A program made the position numbers and the translations under genes. 64,000 nt of DNA from Cymodocea nodosa (taxonomy: Eukaryota; Streptophyta; Magnoliopsida; Alismatales; Cymodoceaceae). The notes below the pieces were generated by a model. That model saw only the letters and a program-made list of their open reading frames with translations. It searched no databases and was not told the DNA's origin. The DNA lies in contig CM072343.1 in NCBI GenBank assembly GCA_036874045.1, positions 5,166,001-5,230,000 of the forward strand. Direction: 5' to 3'. Positions 9,970-21,445 of this stretch are shown piece by piece; the stretch's first letter is position 1, and the number at the start of each line of letters is the position of its first letter.

Positions 9970-11163
9970 TCATTCTTTTGTTTTCAAATGTAGTATAATC
10001 AAGACCAAACATATTTTTATCAGATGTAAATTTATTTTGATCATGCTTATACATTTATGTAAGTTCATACCAAGATTTTGTATTTGTATTAACACTTTCC
10101 GTACATACAAAATCTTTTTTTGCACAAGATTTTTTTTTTTATCACATGCAGAATGAGTAATTGGTCTAATACCAGTGTATTGAATTACATGCTCAAGTTT
10201 CTGATTTTTCAGTTTACTACAATTGTCTGAAATTTTAGAAACATTAGAAATTGAATTTCCTAAGCCAAATTTATAAGACACCGTAGGGGTACTAGTTAGT
10301 TTGTCTAACTTAGTTTGACTTAATTTCCATTTCTCAAAGGTAGAATTTAAATCTTGCTCTCTCAGTTTTAATTTATCTATCTCTAATTCAAGTTCATTTA
10401 TATTGTTTCTCAACATTTCATTTTCGGATTCTATCTTTAATTTTTCAGCATTTATATTTTGTATTTGTTCATGCAAGATATATTCATTAAATCTAAATTT
10501 TTGCAAATCTCTAGCATGATTTTCATTATCACATTTAAACTTTTCTAAAGTAGTAGACAGGAAACAATTTTCTTCTTCCATAATTGATGAAGATTTTCTA
10601 ATATTCTTATTTTCGAGTTTACATACTTTAAGTTTTTGTAATAATGCATGATAAGCACATAATAATTCATCAAAGTTGAAATCTGAATGACTTTCAGGAT
10701 CAGATATTACCTTAGACTCATCTGCCATGAAGCACACATGAGCAACATCTTCTAACTCTTGTTCTCCTTCTGAATGTGAAGATTTTGATGCTGATTCCTC
10801 AGATTCAGACTCTTCAGACGTGTCATCCCAAGTGACCTTCAAAGCCTTTTTCTTGTAAAACTTTTTCTGAGTTTTCTGAGCCGTCTTCTTCTGATTTGTC
10901 CTACTTTGCTTTTCATTTTTCCTCATAAGACAATCTAGAGAAAGATGTCTAGGTTTCTTACAGTTGTAACATACATACTTTCTAGATGAAGAATTCTTGT
11001 CATTCAATGATTTTGACGTTGAGGGTTTATCATTTTTGTTCCTTCGCTGTTTCCTAGCTTTCCATGCTTTCTTGAATTTCCTAGTTAGCAAAATCAAATC
11101 CTCGTAATAATCAGTAAATATATCAGAATCTGAATTAATTTTGAAGGCTATTTCTTTCTTCAT
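9970..11163 (-). CDS. A1 gag piece: zinc knuckle and coiled-coil tail (fossil)
   Basis: A 397-codon frame covering the C-terminal two thirds of a Sirevirus-type gag. A basic linker (KKAWKARKQRRNKNDK) precedes a zinc-knuckle segment (YVCYNCKKPRHLSLDC), then the ALKVTWDDTSEESESEES acidic motif typical of this lineage, HVCFMADESKV, and a long heptad-rich coiled coil (INAEKLKIESENEMLRNN). The same block appears in A2 and in element G. Confidence 0.88.
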   Translation of the reverse strand: MKKEIAFKINSDSDIFTDYYEDLILLTRKFKKAWKARKQRRNKNDKPSTSKSLNDKNSSSRKYVCYNCKKPRHLSLDCLMRKNEKQSRTNQKKTAQKTQKKFYKKKALKVTWDDTSEESESEESASKSSHSEGEQELEDVAHVCFMADESKVISDPESHSDFNFDELLCAYHALLQKLKVCKLENKNIRKSSSIMEEENCFLSTTLEKFKCDNENHARDLQKFRFNEYILHEQIQNINAEKLKIESENEMLRNNINELELEIDKLKLREQDLNSTFEKWKLSQTKLDKLTSTPTVSYKFGLGNSISNVSKISDNCSKLKNQKLEHVIQYTGIRPITHSACDKKKNLVQKKILYVRKVLIQIQNLGMNLHKCISMIKINLHLIKICLVLIILHLKTKE

Positions 11164-11196
11164 TTTTAGTTTGTTGTGACTCAGTGATTCATTTAA

Positions 11197-11820
11197 TTAA
11201 ACTTCATAAGTTGTTAAATTTCCTATAAGTTCATTCATAGTATAAATATTTAAATCTCGTGATTCCTCAATTGATGTTACTTTCTGAGACCATTTAGAAC
11301 TTAGGGATCTGAGAATTTTCCTCACCAAATCTTTCTGTTCAAAATTCTTTCCTAAACATTTTAAAGAGTTTATGATATCAAGAAATCTAGAAAACATCTC
11401 AGAAATATTGTCGTCTTCATGCATCTTAAAGAGTTCATACTTATGAGTCAACATGCTTATTTTTGTCTCTTTAACTTGAGAAGTACTTTCATGTGAAACT
11501 TCTAATGCATGCCACACCTCATAAGCAGATTTATATGCCAACACTTTACTGAACTGTTCATAACTTAATGCACAAAATAAAATATTTAAGCCCTTAGCAT
11601 TCAGAGTTTCATTTTCTTTTTCAGTAATTGTCCAAGTATTATAAGGAGTAGTTAACAGAGTATATGGTTTAGAAATCATGAACCACAATTTATGATCTAT
11701 ACTTTGAAGAAAAACAGTCATCCTATATTTCCAATATTCAAAATGTATTCCATCAAATAAAGAAGGACGATTAAGATTTTGGCCTTCATATAAAGAAAAA
11801 TTATCATTTCCAATAGCCAT
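11197..11820 (-). CDS. A1 gag piece: N-terminal capsid-like domain (fossil)
   Basis: A 207-codon frame beginning MAIGNDNFSLYEGQN, the start shared with A2 (15734) and G (55901). It carries the UBN2/copia-gag motifs LFDGIHFEYWKYRMTVFL, WHALEVSHESTSQVKETKI and LVRKILRSLSSKW. The start lies ~185 bases after the primer site, as expected for gag. Confidence 0.9.
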   Translation of the reverse strand: MAIGNDNFSLYEGQNLNRPSLFDGIHFEYWKYRMTVFLQSIDHKLWFMISKPYTLLTTPYNTWTITEKENETLNAKGLNILFCALSYEQFSKVLAYKSAYEVWHALEVSHESTSQVKETKISMLTHKYELFKMHEDDNISEMFSRFLDIINSLKCLGKNFEQKDLVRKILRSLSSKWSQKVTSIEESRDLNIYTMNELIGNLTTYEV

Positions 11821-12006
11821 TTTACCTTAGATTTTTCAACCTATTTGTTTTTAAACAGTCTAAAAACTTTAAAACAACTTGAGCCTTAAATCAATAAAGT
11901 TAAATGTATGCTCAAATATTAATTTCTGTTTAAAAACAAGGAAGGTAGAATAATCAATGTTATTAAATAAGTTGGTATCGATTTTATATCAAAGATTATT
12001 CACAAA

Positions 12007-12018
12007 GCTCTGATACCA
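12007..12018 (-). other. A1 primer binding site (initiator Met tRNA)
   Basis: TGGTATCAGAGC on the minus strand, two bases inside the 5' LTR edge. This is the usual copia primer site, complementary to the 3' end of initiator methionine tRNA. Confidence 0.92.
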
Positions 12019-12020
12019 CT

Positions 12021-13601
12021 TGTAGGATCGTATGGCTACACAAGAGGGGGGTGAATTGTGTATTTTTAATATTTTCTAAAATATAATTGAAACTTTAAAA
12101 CTCAAAAACAAGTCGAGACATTGTTTTCATAAAATCATTTTTATTCAAGGTTTCAATTACAATATACAATTCAATTCTCCTCAGAAATTGTAGATGCAAT
12201 TATAACTCGATACCATGTATCATCTAAACAATTTCATAACTACAAATAGAGAAAACTAATTTACGGAATTTAAAACTTTTCTCCCTGTTTGAGATATTTC
12301 TTCTTCTTCATTTTCTTCTTCAGCAATTCTTCAGTAACAAATATCTTGTCTTTTCATGCTTCACCGAATTTGCTTTCTTCTGATACTTCAAATCTTCAGC
12401 AACGAAAATCTTACCTTTTTATGCTTCACTGAACTTTCTTCCACTTGAGAGATTTTTCCCGAAGAGGTGTTTTTGATCCCTGAAAAAGATTTTTCTTTTG
12501 GTGTGCAGGGATGGTTTGATCCTTGAAAAGATTTTTCATTTTGTGTGCAAGGATAAATTGATCAACGAGAATTCTATGCCTTTTATACTGTATCTTCATT
12601 TCATGCATATCCTTCACGTTTAACCACTACTAGTTTTCCACTTCTCCACGTCTTTTCTTTTTCCTTCATCGAAACACACATGTTCTACCCCACGTTTATA
12701 TTTCGAATTTTCTTTAATCATTAGTCCTGGATCTTTGAAAAATTTCCTGCAAAATAAACTTTCTCGTCCAAAAGTTTTTCATCAGTGTAATAAGAAGTCG
12801 TTACTTTAATGTTAACTAAACGAGTAACACAAGTATATATATAACTTAACGTTTCTAACTTAACGAGTTCATCATGTGCCATTTCACATCACAAGTACTG
12901 TAGCTAACTCAACGAACTAAGTCCGTGGTGTTATGCTATCTCAACGAACCATCTCCGTTGTGTTATGATAACTCAATGAACCAGTAATAAACAAATGTTT
13001 TTATAATAAGAATTTTACCACGTGCAAAAATAACAACTTAAGTTTATAACGCTAACCTAACGCGTTGCCTTAGTGTTCAATATAGCAACTCAACATGTTT
13101 AGTTATGTTAACTTAACGAGTTAAACATGTGCACCTCATGTGATACAATACAACATTCGTAACTTATAATTTCACCATGTGTATAACACTAACTTAACGA
13201 GTCCGTCTCTTCTTTTACTCACTAACTTAACGAGTTATCACGTGACCTATTTTAACCTTTAAGCCTCTAACTTAACGAGTTCTCACGTGACCTCTATACA
13301 AACAAAAGTCTAACTTAACGAGTTGTCTAAACGTGTAATGTTCATGATACAGAAGATATAACATTAAAACATATCATGCTTTTCAATAAAAACACACGTT
13401 AACTTAACGTTTACCTAAATGAGAAATTAATGCAACGGAATGACTAGTTATTAACTTCAGATGCAATACAAATAAGTATTTATATTAGTAAGCTTTTTCT
13501 ATATTAATTGATGATTTTAATTTCTTTTCACAAGCAATAGTAATTGAGCAAATATGATTATTTTCATTCAGCACACATCATCAAAACAAAAATACTCAAC
13601 A
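12021..13601 (-). repeat. A1 5' LTR (family A)
   Basis: 1581 bp, the same length as the 3' LTR, TG...CA ends, beside the primer site. A TATA box (TATAAAAGG, minus strand) lies at 12579-12587. Confidence 0.93.
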
Positions 13602-14445
13602 GTTAGCTACAGTACTTGTCACGTGAATTGGCACATGAGAAACTCGTTAAGTTAGAAATGTTTAGTTATATATATACTTGTGTTACTCATTTAGTTAACA
13701 TTAAAGTAACAACTACTTATTACACTGATGAAAAATTTTGGACGAGAAAGTTTATTTTGCAGGAAATTTTTCAGGGATCCAAGATTGATGATTAAAGAAG
13801 ATTCGAAATGTAAACGTGGGTTAGAACATGTGTATTTTGATGAAGGAAAAAGAAAAGATGCGAAGAAGTGGAAAACTGGTAGTGATTAAACGTGGAGGAT
13901 ATGCATGAAATGAAGATATAGTATAAAAGGCATAGAATTCTCATTGATCAAATTATCCCTGCACATCAAACGAAAAATCTTTTTAGGGATCAAAAACACC
14001 TTTTCGGGGAAAATATCTTAGGTGGAAGAAAATTCAGTGAAGCATAAAAAGGTAAGATTTACGTTATTGAAGATTTAAAGTATCAGAAGAAAGTAAATTC
14101 GGTGAAGCATAAAAAGACAAGATATTCGTCACTGAAGAATTGCTAAAGAAGAAAAAGAAAAAAAAGAAGAAAGATCTCAAACAGGGAGAAATGTTTTAAA
14201 TTCCGCAAATTAGTTTTCTCTATTTGTAGTTATGAAATTGTTTAGATGATGCATGGTATCGAGATATAATTGCATCTACAATTTCTAAGGAGAATTGAAC
14301 TGTATATTGTAACTGAAACCTTGAATAAAAATGATTTTATGAAAACAATGTCTCGACTTGTTTTTGAGTTTTAAAGTTTCAATTATATTCGAAAATATTG
14401 AAAACACAATTCACCCCCCTCTTGTGTAGCCATACGGTCCTACAT
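13602..14445 (+). repeat. Outer family-A LTR, right piece
   Basis: Continues the LTR of 2371-2802 after the A1 insertion, beginning with the second copy of the GTTAG duplication. It carries the rest of U3, a TATA-like box near 13920, R and U5, and ends CGGTCCTACA at the normal LTR edge. It runs straight into another, more diverged family-A LTR. Confidence 0.88.
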
Positions 14446-15533
14446 TATTATTGCACGTGGTAAATACCTTATTGTAAAAACATTTGTTTATTACTGGATC
14501 GATGAATTATCAAATTTTCGAATACATAGAAAACTTAACTATCCGATACTTAGACTATTTTTGGTGAGTTAGCATTTAACCTTCCGAAAGAAAGGTTAAG
14601 CTAGTTCGTTGAGTTATTTGTAACACAACGAAGTTAGTTCGTTGAGTTAACTGTAACACCATGAAGCTGGTTCGTTGAGTTAGCATAACACCACAGACTT
14701 AGTTTGTTGAGTTAGCTATAGTACTTGTCACATGATTTGGCACATGATGAACTCGTTGAGTTAGATACGTTAAGTTATAAATCTACTAGTTTTACTTGTT
14801 TAGTTAACATTAACACAATGACTTGTTATTATACTTGCTAAAAAATTTTGGACGAGAAAGTTTATTTTGCAGGAAATTTTTCAAAGATCTAGGATTGATG
14901 ATTAAAGAAAATTCGAAAGGAAAATGTGGGTCAGAATGTGTGTATTTTGATGAAGGAAAAAGAGAAGACATGAAGAGTGGAAAACTGATAGTGATTAAAT
15001 GTAGAGGATATGCATGAAATGAAGATACAATATAAAAGGCAAAGAATTCTCGTTAATCAATTATCCGTACACACTAAACGAAATATATTTTCAAGGATTA
15101 AAACACCTCTTTGGGGAAAAGCTCTCAGATAGAAGAAAATTCAATGAATAAGAGAAAGTTAGATATATGTCACTAAAGATTTGAAGAATTAGAAGAAAGC
15201 AAATTCGGTGAAGTAGAGAAAGTTAGATATTCGTCACGAAAGAATTGCAGAAGAATAAGAAAAATCTCAAACAGGGAGAAATGTTTTAAATTCTGCAAAT
15301 TAGTTTTATCTATTTGTAGTTATGAAATTGATTAGATGAAACATGGTATCGTTATATAATTGCAACTACAATTTTTGAGGAGAATTGAATTGTATATTTT
15401 AATTGAAACCTTGAATAAAATGATTTGATTAAAATAGTGTCTCGACTTGTTTTTAATTTTGAAGTTTCAATTATATTTAAATATGTTGAAAAACACAATT
15501 CACCCCCTTCTTGTGTAACCATTCAATCCTACA
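14446..15533 (+). repeat. Diverged family-A LTR, 5' LTR of A2 (left part not seen)
   Basis: From GCACGTGG near 14452 to ATCCTACA at 15533 this parallels the second two thirds of a family-A LTR but with more differences than the other copies. The primer site follows at once, so it is the 5' LTR of A2. The neighbouring LTR abuts its left edge. Confidence 0.85.
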
Positions 15534-15733
15534 AGTGGTATCAGAGCCAAGTTAATAATCTTTGATATAAAATCGATACCAACTTAATTAATATCAGAGC
15601 TTATTTTACCTTCCTTGTTTTTAAGCAAAAATTAATATCTAAGCATACGTTTTACTTTATTGATTTTACGCTCAAGTTGTTTTTAAAGTTTTAAACTATT
15701 TAAAATCTAATAGGTTGAAAAATCTAAGGTAAG

Positions 15734-16267
15734 ATGGCTACTGAAAATGGTAATTTTTCTTTGTATAAAGGTCAAAATCTTAACCATCCTCCTTTATTTG
15801 ATAGAATATATTTTGAATATTGGAAATATAAGAGGATAGTTTTTCTTCAAAGTATAGATCACAAGTTATGGTTCATGATTTCTAAACCATATACTTTGTT
15901 AACTACTTATAATACTTGGACAATTACTAAAAAAGAAAATGAAACTCTGAATGCTAAAGACTTAAATATCTTATTTTGTGCATTGAGTTATGAACAGTTC
16001 AATAAAGTGTCGACATATAAATCTACTCATGAGATGTGGCATGCATTAGAAGTTTCATATGAAGGTACTTCTCAAGTTAAAGAGATTAAGATTAATATAT
16101 TAATTCATAAGTATGAACTCTTTAAGATGTATGAAGACAAAAGTATTTCTGAGATGTTTTCCAAATTCCTAGATATCATAAACTCTTTAAAATGCTTAGG
16201 AAAGAATTTTGAACAGAAGGATTTGGTGAGAAAAATTCTCAGATCCTTAAGTTCTAAATGGTCTTAG
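15734..16267 (+). CDS. A2 gag piece, N-terminal domain (fossil)
   Basis: A 177-codon frame starting MATENGNFSLYKGQN, ~186 bases after the primer site. It has the copia gag motifs FEYWKYKRIVFLQSIDHKLW, WHALEVSYEGTSQVKEIKI and LVRKILRSLSSKW. It matches the A1 and G gag N-termini closely. Confidence 0.88.
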   Translation: MATENGNFSLYKGQNLNHPPLFDRIYFEYWKYKRIVFLQSIDHKLWFMISKPYTLLTTYNTWTITKKENETLNAKDLNILFCALSYEQFNKVSTYKSTHEMWHALEVSYEGTSQVKEIKINILIHKYELFKMYEDKSISEMFSKFLDIINSLKCLGKNFEQKDLVRKILRSLSSKWS

Positions 16268-16559
16268 AAAGTAACATCAATTAAGGAATCATGAGACTTA
16301 AATGTTTATACTATAAATGAACTTATAAGAAATTTAACTGCTTATGAAGTTCAATTAAATGATTCACTGAGTCACAACAAATTAAAAATGAAGAAAGAAA
16401 TAGCCTTCAAAATTAATTCAGATTCTAAAGTATCAACTGATTTTGATGAGGATTTGATTTTACTGACTAGGAAATTCAAGAAAGCATAAAAAGTTAGGAA
16501 ACAACAAAGGAATAGAAATGACAAACCCTCAACGTCAAAGCCATTAAATGAAAAGAATT

Positions 16560-17975
16560 CTTTATCCAGAAAGTATGTATGTTAGAACTACAAGAAACTT
16601 GGACATCTTTTTCCAAATTGTCTTATAAGGAAAAATGAAAAGCAAAGTTGGACAAATAATAAGAAGAAGGCTTAAAAATCTTAGAAAATTTTTTACAAGA
16701 AAAAGGCTTTGAAGGTCACTTGGGATGACATGTCAGAAGAGTTTGAATCTGAGAAATTATCATCAAAATCTTCACATTCAAAAGAAGAACAAGAGTTAGA
16801 AGATGTTGCTCATGTGTGCTTCATGGTAGATAAGTCTAAGGTAATATCTGATCTTGAAAGTCATTCAAATTTTAACTTTGATGAATTATTATGTGCTTAT
16901 TATGCATTATTACAAAAACTTAAAGTTTGTAAACTAGAAAATAAGAATATTAGAAACTCTTTACCCATTATGGAAGAAGAAAATTGTTTCCTGTCTACTA
17001 CTTTAGAAAAGTTTAAATGTGATAATGAAAATCATGCTAGAGATTTGCATAAATTTAGATTTAATGAATGTGTCTTGCATGAACAAATACAAAATATAAA
17101 TGCTGAAAAATTAAAGATAGAACCTGAAAATGAAAAGTTGAGAAACAATATAACTGATCTTGAGTTAGAGATTGATAAATTAAAAATAAGAGAGCTAGAT
17201 TTAAATTCCACCATTGAGAAATAGAATTTAAGTCAAACTAACTAGTACAGTTGCAGTGTCATATAAATATGGCTTAGGATTTGATTATCCTGAATACCCT
17301 AAATCTCAAGCCAACAAAGGATTTATTACTTGCAGTTCAAGTAAATCTAATACTAAAATTCCTTTTATCATGAAACAAGGTAATAAATATATAGAAGTAG
17401 GTACTTCAAGGGTTGAATCATGTAGTAATAATATAAACCAATGTGATTTATCTAAATGTACTTCTAACATGACAATCAATGTTTCTAAAAATCTTGTTCC
17501 TTGTTCTAGAAATTCAGTTACTAATGTTTCTAAAATTTTAGACAATTGTAGTAAACTGAAAATTCAGAAACCTGAGCATGAAATTCAAAACACTAGTATT
17601 AGACCAATTACTAGTTCTGCATGTTTTTTATCTGAAAATTCATGTGTAGAAAAAGATTTTGTATGTACTAAAAATTTAAATACAAGTACAAAATCTTGGT
17701 ATGAACTTACTAAAATGTATGAGCATGACCAAAATAAATTTACATCTAATAAAAATCGATTTGGTCTTGGTTATACTACATCTAAAAATAAAAAGAATAT
17801 TAATAAGAGTAATAATTTGATAAGTGAGTATGAAGCTAATGATAAATTAGTAGTACTTACAACTAATAAGAATATAAATGATAATGTTAGACTGTTTTTA
17901 AACAAAAAGAAGAAATATGCTTTTAATGAACTTGGTCATCAAAGACATTGGGTACCAAGAAACAATTCTTCTTAA
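16560..17975 (+). pseudogene. A2 gag, zinc knuckle to C-terminal tail (fossil)
   Basis: Contains a zinc-knuckle region near 16570-16630, the TWDDMSEEFESEK acidic segment, a coiled coil (16709-17224) and a Ser/Asn-rich tail (17256-17975) that ends RHWVPRNNSS, the usual gag/pol boundary motif of this lineage. Broken in several places. Confidence 0.82.
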
Positions 17976-17981
17976 TTTGTT

Positions 17982-18670
17982 TTGCAGGAGAAAACAACAT
18001 CAAAATACATTTTAGATAGTGTAGCATCAAGTCACATGACTAGACAGAAAAGCCTACTAAAAAATTTTACAAAAACCAAGAGAGGAAGTGTAATCTTTGG
18101 AAACAAAAGCAGGGATAAAATCATAGGTATGGGCAATGTTCAAATAACTCCTACTTGTGTTATTTTGAATGTACTGTATGTAGAAAACCTAGGATTTAAC
18201 TTGTTGAGTGTTATAAAACTAATTGATAATAGATACTATGTACTGTTTGAAGATAATGTATGCAAAATTATTGATAAAACTACAAATAAACTTAAGGTTA
18301 TTGCTAAAAGAAAAGGTTTTGTATGTATTTTATCTTTACCTTCTGGTGTAGTTGATTTAAATTCATGTTTGCTAGCTGAAACTAGTCATGCATATCTTTG
18401 GCATAGAAGGATCAAACATATAAATATGAAACTATTGCATAAATTATCTAGAAAAAATTTAGTGAGAGGTTTACCAAATATTAAATACTCAAAGGATTTC
18501 ATGTGTGATGCATGTGAGTTAGGTAAACTTCATAAAAACTCTTTTAAATCCAAAACTAATATATCAAGCAACAGAGTCTTAGAACTTATACATATGAATC
18601 TATTTGGACCAACAAGAATCATGAGTCTTGGTGGTAAACGATATGTATTTGTTTTAGTAGATGACTTCTT
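17982..18670 (+). pseudogene. A2 protease and start of integrase (fossil)
   Basis: The copia protease segment (SHMTRQKSLLKNF, FGNKSRDKIIGMGNV, GFNLLSVIKL) is followed by the gag-pre-integrase zinc domain (LWHRRIKHINMKLLHKL, FMCDACELGKLHKNSF) and the beginning of the integrase core (HMNLFGPTRIMSLGGKRY, FVLVDD). It is interrupted here by the LTR of element B; the core resumes at 27181. Confidence 0.88.
18666..18670. repeat. Target site duplication of B, left copy (TTCTT)
   Basis: TTCTT lies directly left of element B and recurs directly right of it at 27176-27180, inside the A2 integrase coding region. Confidence 0.93.
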
Positions 18671-20378
18671 TGTTAGGATCGATAGGCTCACTAGAGGGGG
18701 GGGTGAATGGTGAAGGTGTGTAAGTTTTTAAATCTTTTAACTTTGAATCGATTGATTCAACAAAAGTGAGATGAGATGAATTAAATGAAAGCAAAACAGT
18801 AAGAGGAAAATAACACAGCAAATTTTTAGGTGGTTCACCAACTTGGCTAGTCCACCCCCAAGATACACTTGGGCTTTACTAAGTATTCAAATACTTACAA
18901 CACTTGCTTTTATGTTGAAGCAAGAACCAACACTTAGAGCTTTCAGGTATAAGCTCAATAACCAACCTTTCTTTGCTGAGCTTTCAGGTTGAAGCTCTCA
19001 ACCAACAATGAGTTTTCAGGTAGAAACTCACGAACCAACAGCTTTGAGTCTTTCTATCAGAGTTTTGGCACATGGAGCTATTTCTGCAGTAAATCTTTAG
19101 AGTATACTTGACTGTTTGTAGACTTGAGAGTGTAACTGGAATTTGTGTAGCTCATTGTATATTATATGATCATTATCTCTATCTGATCTTCTCTTAAACT
19201 CCTCATATTTATACCAAAAGGTATAACAATCACATTTTTCTTTCAACGGATGTATTCTACTGTACTTGCTAAATAATCAAACCTAAATATGGTAAGTTAC
19301 CGTTCTGTCTGATGTTCAGTAAGTAACCTTCCGATTTCCTTTAACTTTTGGATGATTATATGAATAACTCACTGAAGAACATCCATAACTTACCAATTCT
19401 TCACTTACATCTTGTTATCTATGTCACGTGAGGATTTTAAGTTGCTCACGTGAAATGTCAAGTGATCGGAGACTTGTAGTTTTAACTCACCAAAAAACTC
19501 TTGACTTTCGGATAGTTAACTACAGTAACTCTCCGATTTTTCTTTTAAGCTTCCAACTGCTATCTCTTTAATTCTACATGTGCATAAAAGAATAACTTAA
19601 GTTTCGGATAGTTAGAAATGTAACTCACCGAAACTTCCTATTTTTCGGATAGTTAGCTTTCTAACTCTCCGAAAACTCATTTGAGCTTCTGTTTAGATTT
19701 TTGCACGTGGGAAATTCAATGACTTAAGTTTCAGATAATTAAACTGTAACTCACTGAAACTCTTTTGAAATTTCGGATGGTTATCTAACTCTCTAATTTT
19801 TCCTTTTAAGCTTTTAACTACCGTATTCTCCATTCTGCACGTGCGTAATAGGATAACTTAAGTTTCAGAAAGTTATACTTGTAACTCACCGAAATCCTTT
19901 AAATTTTGAATAGTTATCTTTCTAACTCTCCGAAAAGTCTTTTAAGCTTCTGTCCTGGAATTCTGCACGTGGTAAATTGAATGACTTAAGTTTCAGATAG
20001 TTATACTTGTAACTCACCGAAAAAGTCGAATAATTATCTTTCTAACTCTCTGAAAAGTCCTTTAAGCTTTCAGATAGTTAACTCCTTAACTTTCCGATCA
20101 TTCAATCTTTCTTAACTATCTGATTATTTAACTCTCTGAAAAAGTCGGATAGATATCTTTTTAACTATCCGATAGTATTGCTGTTGCTATAAACTTGCTC
20201 TTCGGATACTTTGATCTATAACTGTCCAATTTTCTGTAGCTACACATTCTAGGATTAACTACAACCTGTTTGCTGCTTAGAATTGTCTACCTTCTGATCT
20301 TTTGCTGCACTGACTTTTCTGTGAAATACAATATGTTTCCTTACATAGGTTTTGCATTAAAATACTCAGGTTCTAACA
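18671..20378 (-). repeat. B 3' LTR
   Basis: Reads TGTTAGAACC-like start to GATCCTAACA end on the minus strand, with a polypurine tract outside its U3 edge at 20379-20391. The U3 half is an array of imperfect palindromes such as 19602-19633 (TTTCGGATAGTTA ... TAACTCACCGAAA). TATA-like GGTATAAATAT lies at 19205-19215. Confidence 0.94.
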
Positions 20379-20782
20379 ATCTCCCCCTTTTTGATAATGA
20401 CAAAATATTTTACATTTATTTACATGTATTTCACTCCCTAGATTATTTCTATACATTCAATCACATAGAAATTAAGTAAAACAAGGATTTACAAAGAATA
20501 TATTGTAGTGGTGAGATTCCTCCCCCTGACTTTGTGCTGTCTTCTCCCCCTATCTGTGTGCTAAGGTTTTCTTCCCCTTTTAATACTTCTCTTTCTATTT
20601 GTGCTGGAAATACTGTAAGTTTCCATATTCTTCTCTAATTTTCATATTCTTCTCCCCCTTTTTGTCATTATATAAAAAGGTGACAACTATAAAATTGATA
20701 TTTAATATGTCCTGCACGAGTATAAGTTAGCAGAAAACAAGCTCCCATATGGTGAGCTTTGAGGAAGAATGAATAATAGCAT
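20379..20782 (-). other. B 3' non-coding region with repeated polypurine tracts
   Basis: No gene. At least five C-rich tracts on the plus strand (polypurine on the element strand) lie near 20380, 20521, 20543, 20572 and 20651. Two are extended by TTTTTGATAATGAC or TTTTTGTCATTA. Such multiple tracts are a known feature of Sireviruses. Confidence 0.85.
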
Positions 20783-21439
20783 TTAAAGATCTTGTAATGA
20801 ACATATGCCTAGATTTCTTCTAATATGATTAAAAGTTGATTCATTTAAAGGTTTGGTGAAAATATCTACAAGTTGATTTTCTATTGGTACAAACTTGAGT
20901 GAGATGTTCCCTTTTTCTACATGATCTCTCAAAAAATGATGTCTGATCTCGATATGCTTGGCTCTAGAATGAAGTACTGTATTCTTAGATAAACTAATTG
21001 CACTACTATTATCACAAAATATGATTGTATTTTGAATCTTCAGTCTGTAGTCTGCTAGAGTTTGTTGCATCCAAAGAATTTGAGCACAACATAGTCCTGC
21101 TGCAATATATTCGGCTTCAGTAGTAGATAATGCAATACAATTTTGTTTCTTACAGAACCAAGAGATTAAAGAATTTCCAAGTAGTTGGCATGTGACACTA
21201 GTACTTTTTCTGTCAGATCTGCTGCCCACATAATCTGCATCACTATAGCCTGTTAATTTCAGATTACTGTCAACTGAGTAGAATAGTTTGAAATCTTTGG
21301 TTCCTTGTAGATATTTGAAAATTCCTTTGACTGATTTCAAATGAGATTCCTTGGGTGATACTTGAAATCTAGCACACATGCATACACTGAACATAATATC
21401 TGGCCTGCTTGCTGAAAGGTACAATAGGGATCCAATCAT
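20783..21439 (-). CDS. B RNase H piece (fossil)
   Basis: A 218-codon frame with copia RNase H motifs MIGSLLYLSASRPDIMF, GYSDADYVGSRSDRKSTS, SWFCKKQNCIALSTTEAEY, ILWMQQTLADY, IFCDNSSAISLSKN, HIEIRHHFLRDHVEKGN and a DIFTKPL segment before the end. Confidence 0.92.
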   Translation of the reverse strand: MIGSLLYLSASRPDIMFSVCMCARFQVSPKESHLKSVKGIFKYLQGTKDFKLFYSVDSNLKLTGYSDADYVGSRSDRKSTSVTCQLLGNSLISWFCKKQNCIALSTTEAEYIAAGLCCAQILWMQQTLADYRLKIQNTIIFCDNSSAISLSKNTVLHSRAKHIEIRHHFLRDHVEKGNISLKFVPIENQLVDIFTKPLNESTFNHIRRNLGICSLQDL

Positions 21440-21445
21440 GCCTCT

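Larger units (their letters stand above)
2803..13601 (-). mobile_element. Element A1: Sirevirus-type Ty1/copia retrotransposon, broken
   Basis: A minus-strand element with two LTRs of 1581 bp each, TG...CA ends and the target duplication GTTAG. In reading direction: 5' LTR (12021-13601), primer site, gag pieces (11820 down to 9970), a protease piece (9755-9543), an RT-end/RNase H piece (9550-8732), a ~1.5 kb non-coding region, three extra frames in env position (7175-5083), a polypurine tract and the 3' LTR (2803-4383). I see no integrase and little RT. Its LTRs differ by a few bases per hundred in the stretches compared by eye, so it is fairly young. It is broken in several places and sits inside another LTR of its own family. 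Confidence 0.92.

Noticed and set aside
17032-17214. Frames antisense to gag and integrase coding regions (also 5563-5769, 5965-6288, 17306-17545, 24592-24822, 24859-25107, 27524-27751, 31440-31655, 31695-31889, 48828-49112, 56542-56724, 63075-63260, 63653-63943)
   Set aside because: Mirror images of recognised coding sequence with no motif of their own.
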